Shown here one piece after another: positions 58,761-64,000 of a DNA stretch of 64,000 nucleotides. The position numbers were made by a program, and so were the translations under genes. This DNA is from Streptomyces chartreusis (GTDB taxonomy: Bacteria > Actinomycetota > Actinomycetes > Streptomycetales > Streptomycetaceae), in assembly GCF_008704715.1 (NCBI RefSeq), contig NZ_CP023689.1, forward strand, positions 7,502,001-7,566,000, read 5' to 3'. The stretch's first letter is position 1. Each line of letters starts with the position of its first letter. The notes under the pieces are model-generated. The model was not told the DNA's origin. It did not search any database and saw only the letters and a list, made by a program, of their open reading frames with translations.

Positions 58761-59558
58761 ATGCATAAACCACTGCGTATCGCGGCCGTCGCCACCGCCT
58801 GTGCCGTAGCCGGTGCCGCCCTCTACGGCGCCGGCGCCGCCACGGCCGGACAGTCGACCGCGAACAGCACGCACGAGCCCTACAACATCGGTCTGCTGAC
58901 CAAGGACATCGACACCTACTACGGCACCACGCTCGACGCGGCCGGCGTGTACCAGGCGTCCCCGGACAGCCCGTACGCCAAGGACCTCGCCCGGATCGAC
59001 GCGGCCGCGCGCAAGTACATCGACAAGGCGGCCCGCAAGGCGCGCCACCACGGCGAGAAGCCGGCCGTCGTCTTCGACATCGACGACACGCTGCTGCTCA
59101 GCCTCGACTACGAGAAGAAGACCAACTACACGTACAACGGGACCACTTGGGCCGAGTACGTCAACAAGGCCGACCGCCCGGCGGTCTTCGGCAGTGCCGA
59201 GCTGGTGCGGTACGCCGAGGGCAAGGGCGTCGAGGTGTTCTACAACTCGGGCCTGAGCGAGGCGCAGCGGACCGCCGCCGTCGAGAACCTGAAGAAGATC
59301 GGCGCCGACGTGAACCTCGACGCCGGCCACATGTTCCTCAAGGACAAGGCGAACCCGCCGGCCTACCTCGCCGAGTGCGCCACGCCCGGCACCTGGAACT
59401 GCACGACCGTGCAGTACAAGTCCGGCACCCGGCAGCACATCGAGGACGACCTCGGCTACGAGATCGTCGCCAACTTCGGCGACCAGTACAGCGACCTGGA
59501 CGGCGGGTACGCCGACCGCACGTACAAGCTGCCCAACCCGACGTACTTCGTGAGCTGA
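58761..59558 (+). CDS. Secreted HAD-superfamily acid phosphatase (class B/OlpA-like)
   Basis: The product is 265 aa. The signal peptide ends near ATAGQS. The catalytic DxDxT is D106-I-D108 in VVFDIDDTLL, with VFYNSGLSE as motif II and the Asp-rich FGDQYSDLDGGY as motif IV. It hydrolyses phosphomonoesters outside the cell. The SD is weak; a GTG at 58737 is an alternative but breaks the signal layout. Confidence 0.88.
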   Translation: MHKPLRIAAVATACAVAGAALYGAGAATAGQSTANSTHEPYNIGLLTKDIDTYYGTTLDAAGVYQASPDSPYAKDLARIDAAARKYIDKAARKARHHGEKPAVVFDIDDTLLLSLDYEKKTNYTYNGTTWAEYVNKADRPAVFGSAELVRYAEGKGVEVFYNSGLSEAQRTAAVENLKKIGADVNLDAGHMFLKDKANPPAYLAECATPGTWNCTTVQYKSGTRQHIEDDLGYEIVANFGDQYSDLDGGYADRTYKLPNPTYFVS

Positions 59559-59612
59559 GCCTCAGCCCCGTACGGGATCCACCGACTCCGGCGCCCGGTC
59601 GCACGGGAGCGC

Positions 59613-59648
59613 GAACGCCCCCGCCAGTCGTCACTGGCGGGGGCGTTC
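59613..59648. terminator. Bidirectional terminator
   Basis: GAACGCCCCCGCCAGT and ACTGGCGGGGGCGTTC are perfect 16-bp arms around CGTC, between the convergent phosphatase and PL3 genes. Confidence 0.92.
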
Positions 59649-59698
59649 CACTGCTGACCGAAGGGGGGCTCAGGCCAGCAGGCCTGGTGCCAGCGTGC

Positions 59699-60532
59699 TC
59701 ACTGGTACGTGATGTCAGATGACGAGAACCTGCAGGAGGTTCCGTCCGGACCGCTGCCGAGTTCCTTCGGTTCCTTGCCGCTGCTGTTGCCCTCGAAGCG
59801 GGTGCAGGTCTTGATCTTCTTGCCGCTGTCGCCGTGGACACGGATCTTGCGCAGCGCGGCCGTGTCGCCGTAGTTGGAGTTGATGCCGACGATCGACTTG
59901 CCCGGCGCGGTGACGTCCACGTCGTTGATGATGATCGTGCGCTTGTACTGCGTGGAGCAGTTGCCGCAACTGCGCACCAGCTTGCCGAAGTTCTCGACGC
60001 GGAACTTGGTCACGACCAGCTTGCCCGCGCCGTTGAACTGGAGGACCTTGTCGTCGGCGTTCTTCGCGCCACCGCCGTGGACCGTGTACACGGCCGACGA
60101 CGACTTGCCCTTGAAGGTGGCCGCGTCCTCGCCGACGTCCAGCCACCACACGTTCTGCAGAGTGCAGGAACCCTTGCAGTGCACCCCGTCCGCGGCCGGG
60201 CTGCCGATGATGACGTTCTTGAGGACCGCGCCGTCGGCCAGCTCGAAGATCGGGTCCTGGCCCTCCTCCTGGCCGCTGCCGCCCAGGTCCCCGGTGCCGT
60301 AGAACCTCGCCAGCCCGCCGTCGTAGGTGCCCGACACCGGGATTGTCCTCGACACCGGCTTGCTGCCGTTCTCCGTCGGCCAGGACGTGGCCGCGCCGGC
60401 CGTCGACAGCAGCGAGGTGGTGGCGACGAGGGCCGCGCCGGTGATGCCGAGCGCGGAGACGCCGGCGATCACCGCCCGCCGCCTGGTGACCTTGCGGCGG
60501 TGCCGGACGCGCTGTTCGGTCTGTGCAGTCAT
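59699..60532 (-). CDS. Secreted pectate lyase, PL3 family
   Basis: The product is 277 aa with a Tat-like signal (RRKVTRRRAVIAGVSALGI) ending near GAATS. PL3 motifs: FELADGAVLKNVIIGSPAADGVHCKGSCTL split as DGAVLKNVIIG and GVHCKGSC, then NVWWLDVGEDAATFKG and RSCGNCSTQYKRTIIINDV. Paired Cys residues suggest disulfides. It acts on polygalacturonate and is a third lyase beside the two PL1 enzymes. Confidence 0.92.
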   Translation of the reverse strand: MTAQTEQRVRHRRKVTRRRAVIAGVSALGITGAALVATTSLLSTAGAATSWPTENGSKPVSRTIPVSGTYDGGLARFYGTGDLGGSGQEEGQDPIFELADGAVLKNVIIGSPAADGVHCKGSCTLQNVWWLDVGEDAATFKGKSSSAVYTVHGGGAKNADDKVLQFNGAGKLVVTKFRVENFGKLVRSCGNCSTQYKRTIIINDVDVTAPGKSIVGINSNYGDTAALRKIRVHGDSGKKIKTCTRFEGNSSGKEPKELGSGPDGTSCRFSSSDITYQ

Positions 60533-60618
60533 GAACGGGTTTTCCTTGCGTGGAGGGGATCCTTGCGTCTCCTGGTCGCCACGCGTGCGGAAAGGGTTGC
60601 CGGTGCCGCGGAACTTCT

Positions 60619-61476
60619 CTACGAACCCCCGCCGGGCGTCGGGCCGTTGCCGTCGTGCGCCGCGAAGCCGCCCGTCACGGAGAGCTGTTCGCCGCCCGCC
60701 GTGGCCGTCATCGCGTAGCTGTCGTCCTTCGCGTCCCGGCCGCCGCGCTCATGGTCGTACTGCCCGGCGAACACCCACTCGCCCGCGCGGACCGTACGGC
60801 CCTCCTTGAGCACCCACGTGTAGACGAGGAAGCCGTCCTTCTCCCCGACCGTCAGCGTGAAGTCGTCCTCCGGCAGCGAGCGCCATGCGCCGGTCGAGGT
60901 GACCCCACCGGTCTGCGCGACCTTCAACCGGACGGTGAGCGCGGTGAGCTGCCCGCCGGTGCGCAGGGTCAGATTGCTCTGCGCCCAGAAGTCGTTGCTG
61001 TGCGGGTCCACCGAGCCGTCCGACCACAGCGGGCCGTCCTTCTCGCCCTTCGCGGTGGGCGGCCCGGGCGTGGCGGTGGGCTGCCGGGCCGGTGCCCCGG
61101 TCGTCCCGCGGGATGTCGGCGTCCGCTCCGGCGCCGGGTCCGTGGACGGGGCGGGCGGGAGCGGGGCGCGGCTCGTGGCGTCCGGGGACGGGGCGGGCGT
61201 CGGTGACGTGGCCACCGTCTGCTGCGGGCGGTCCTCCTTCACGGCGGACGCCACCGCGTAGCCGCCGACCGCGAGCACGCCGGCCACCGCGGCCGTCGCG
61301 GTCACCACCCGGAGCCAGCCGTACGCCGGCGGCCGCGTCGCCCGGTGGTCGGGGCGGGACTGCTCGGCCATGCCGCGCTCGACGCGGGCCAGGATCCGCT
61401 CGCGGTCGGGCTCGTGCGCCCCGGCCGCCTCGTGCAGCCGCGCACGCAGTTCGTCGTGCACGTCCCGCCGCATCAT
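60619..61476 (-). CDS. Single-pass membrane protein coupled to ECF sigma factor
   Basis: The product is 285 aa with GGAAGG before the ATG at 61476. Residues 1-50 are cytoplasmic (LRARLHEAAGAHEPDRERIL) and a membrane segment lies at about 55-77. A Pro/Thr linker follows, then a folded extracytoplasmic domain (LTLRTGGQLTALTVRLKVA, DFTLTVGEKDGFLVYTWVL, AGEWVFAGQYDH). It is translationally coupled to the sigma factor (ATGA). It is a probable anti-sigma or sensor. It lacks the zinc anti-sigma Cys motif. Confidence 0.75.
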   Translation of the reverse strand: MMRRDVHDELRARLHEAAGAHEPDRERILARVERGMAEQSRPDHRATRPPAYGWLRVVTATAAVAGVLAVGGYAVASAVKEDRPQQTVATSPTPAPSPDATSRAPLPPAPSTDPAPERTPTSRGTTGAPARQPTATPGPPTAKGEKDGPLWSDGSVDPHSNDFWAQSNLTLRTGGQLTALTVRLKVAQTGGVTSTGAWRSLPEDDFTLTVGEKDGFLVYTWVLKEGRTVRAGEWVFAGQYDHERGGRDAKDDSYAMTATAGGEQLSVTGGFAAHDGNGPTPGGGS

Positions 61477-62081
61477 CGGTTCCTTCCTCGGGCGTCCCCG
61501 GCGCGGTCCCCCAGGCTCTCCACCGCGAGCGGGCGGGGAGCCGCCCCCAACGCCGCGGCATGCACCCTGAGCGGAGCCTGCCGGGTCCCGAGCAGCCGCT
61601 GGAGCTCGGCCATCCCCTTCGAGGTCTGGCTCTTCACCGTACCGACGGAGATGCCCAGGGCGAGTGCCGTGTCCTTCTCGGACAGGTCGAACGCGTGCCG
61701 CAGCACCACACAGGCGCGTTTGCGGAACGGCAGTCCACGCAACGCCTCCTGGACGTCGACGACGCCCGCCACATCCGGGTTCTCCGCCTTCTCCTCGCGC
61801 TGCGACCAGAACAGGGCGACCCGCCGGCGTTCCCGGACCGCGCTGCGGATCCTGGTGCGGGCCAGGTTGGCCACGACCCCGCGGGCGTAGGCCGCCGGAT
61901 GGTCGGCCGCACGCACCCGGTCCCAGCGGTGCCACAGCGCGAGCAGCGCGTCCGCCGCGAGGTCGTCGGCGGCGTCCGCCTCGCCCGTCAACAGATGGGC
62001 CAGGCGGGAGAGTTCGGCGTAGTGGCGCTCGAAGAAGGCGTGGAACTCCACGGCGGCGGCGTCGTCGACGACCGTGCCCAC
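61473..62081 (-). CDS. SigE-family ECF sigma factor
   Basis: The product is 202 aa from a GTG. EFHAFFERHYAELSRLAHLL, ADDLAADALLALWHRWDRV and LPFRKRACVVLRHAFDLSEKD, ISVGTVKSQTSKGMAELQ make a complete sigma-2/sigma-4 pair. It heads a two-gene minus-strand operon with the coupled membrane protein. Confidence 0.9.
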   Translation of the reverse strand: MGTVVDDAAAVEFHAFFERHYAELSRLAHLLTGEADAADDLAADALLALWHRWDRVRAADHPAAYARGVVANLARTRIRSAVRERRRVALFWSQREEKAENPDVAGVVDVQEALRGLPFRKRACVVLRHAFDLSEKDTALALGISVGTVKSQTSKGMAELQRLLGTRQAPLRVHAAALGAAPRPLAVESLGDRAGDARGRNR

Positions 62082-62248
62082 GGGCGACCCCTCCTGCCTG
62101 CCGGTGGCGTGTGGACGGCGTGTGTTCCTCCGGCGATCATTTCGCGATCATCCGGGCGGGATGCGGAAGCGTAGCAGTGCCCAAAGGCCCTTCTTGTGCG
62201 GGATGTCGAACGTCGTGTGGAACCTCGCACGTGAACAGCGCTGATTCC

Positions 62249-62264
62249 GTAACACGAAGAAAAC
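62249..62264 (+). promoter_or_regulatory. Candidate GlnR half-box upstream of purine permease
   Basis: GTAAC-N6-AAAAC matches the actinobacterial GlnR pattern gTnAC-N6-GaAAc at nine of ten defined positions. A CGCGTT-C-AACGCG palindrome follows at 62271-62283. Nitrogen control of purine uptake is plausible. Confidence 0.35.
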
Positions 62265-62340
62265 CTGAAACGCGTTCAACGCGGGAACAATCCAGCCAGC
62301 ATCCGCACACCGATCCGTCAGGCAACAAGGAGTTGGCGCC

Positions 62341-63792
<1,452 letters not shown>

Positions 63793-63820
63793 GGGACGCT
63801 GCGCGGCCGGTCCGGGATCG

Positions 63821-63862
63821 TCGTGGCCGGTCGCGCAGTTCCCCGCGCCCCTGAAGGGGCGC
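63821..63862. repeat. Dispersed repeat family A, copy 3
   Basis: TCGTGGCCGGTCGCGCAGTT is followed by the hairpin GCGCCCC-TGAA-GGGGCGC. It lies exactly between two convergent gene ends, which fits a bidirectional terminator. Confidence 0.82.
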
Positions 63863-64000
63863 TATCGCAGTGCCGCCTCCATGACCGCCTTGGCCACCGG
63901 CGCGGCCAGCCCGTTGCCGCTGACCTCCGAGCGGGCCGCGTCCGACTGCTCGACCAGGACCGCCACGGCGACCTCCTTGCCGTCGGCCTTGCCGTACGAC
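63862..64000 (-). CDS. Class B penicillin-binding protein, C-terminal end only
   Basis: The last 45 codons are visible, reading GKADGKEVAVAVLVEQ, then GNGLAAPVAKAVMEAALR and a stop. This ending, with VAVAV, then AAPVA and VMEAAL, is characteristic of PbpA/PBP2-type transpeptidases. The rest of the gene lies beyond the window end. Confidence 0.7.
   Translation of the reverse strand, partial: SYGKADGKEVAVAVLVEQSDAARSEVSGNGLAAPVAKAVMEAALR

Overview
The window is about 64 kb of very GC-rich actinobacterial chromosome, almost certainly Streptomyces. The signs are strong third-position GC bias, GTG and TTG starts, many ATGA-type overlaps, two SigE-type ECF sigma factors, Tat-exported hydrolases, ABC sugar importers without their own ATPase, and TerD, TROVE/Ro60, actinobacterial DapD and PhoX family genes. 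No rRNA, canonical tRNA, CRISPR array, transposase or integrase was seen.

Region 1 (1-20.6 kb) is ordinary chromosome. It holds an AbfB-domain anchor protein cut by the window edge, a LysR/MBL pair with a T-N11-A box, a GH114-like lipoprotein, a RidA/HxlR divergent pair, an SMR pump with its TetR regulator, and two ECF sigma units with membrane partners. It also holds dapD, dapA, a lipB paralogue, a Ser-Glu-repeat microprotein with a Cys-rich partner, Holin-X/DUF3618 envelope proteins, a monooxygenase preceded by a perfect SoxR box, an ArsR/SRPBCC pair under a perfect 12-bp inverted repeat, and a secreted ExeM/NucH-type nuclease read from a TTG start.

Region 2 (20.6-30.6 kb) has phoX, then a Ro60 (TROVE) gene preceded by two tandem Y-RNA-like RNAs. 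The second of these carries a circularly permuted tRNA-like domain. Next come a GntR-acdS (ACC deaminase) pair, a LacI regulator, and a minus-strand set of a two-TM membrane protein, a small protein and a double-TerD protein. The first two of that set share a short Gly/His-rich motif that resembles the matched motifs of bacterial amyloid signalling pairs.

Region 3 (30.6-60.5 kb) is a carbohydrate island built around plant cell wall. It contains a DeoR-controlled polyol ABC importer with a zinc dehydrogenase; uronate dehydrogenase diverging from 5-dehydro-4-deoxyglucarate dehydratase and a TIM-barrel-like protein; a GntR-controlled oxidative pentose set (DHDPS-family lyase, IlvD/Edd dehydratase with L-arabinonate dehydratase cysteines, two permeases, Gfo/Idh oxidoreductase, PmoA-like protein, GH43, solute-binding protein); and a pectin secretome (two PL1 lyases, one PL3 lyase, CE12 esterase, CE8 pectinesterase, an alpha/beta hydrolase). 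An internally deleted pectate lyase relic lies between the permeases and the oxidoreductase. The likely logic is that secreted enzymes deacetylate, demethylate and cleave pectin, GH43 trims imported arabino/xylo-oligomers, and oxidative, non-phosphorylating routes burn the uronate and pentose.

Region 4 (60.6-64 kb) has an ECF sigma factor with its membrane partner, an AzgA-type purine permease, and the C-terminal end of a class B penicillin-binding protein. Two families of dispersed, hairpin-forming repeats recur after genes across the window.
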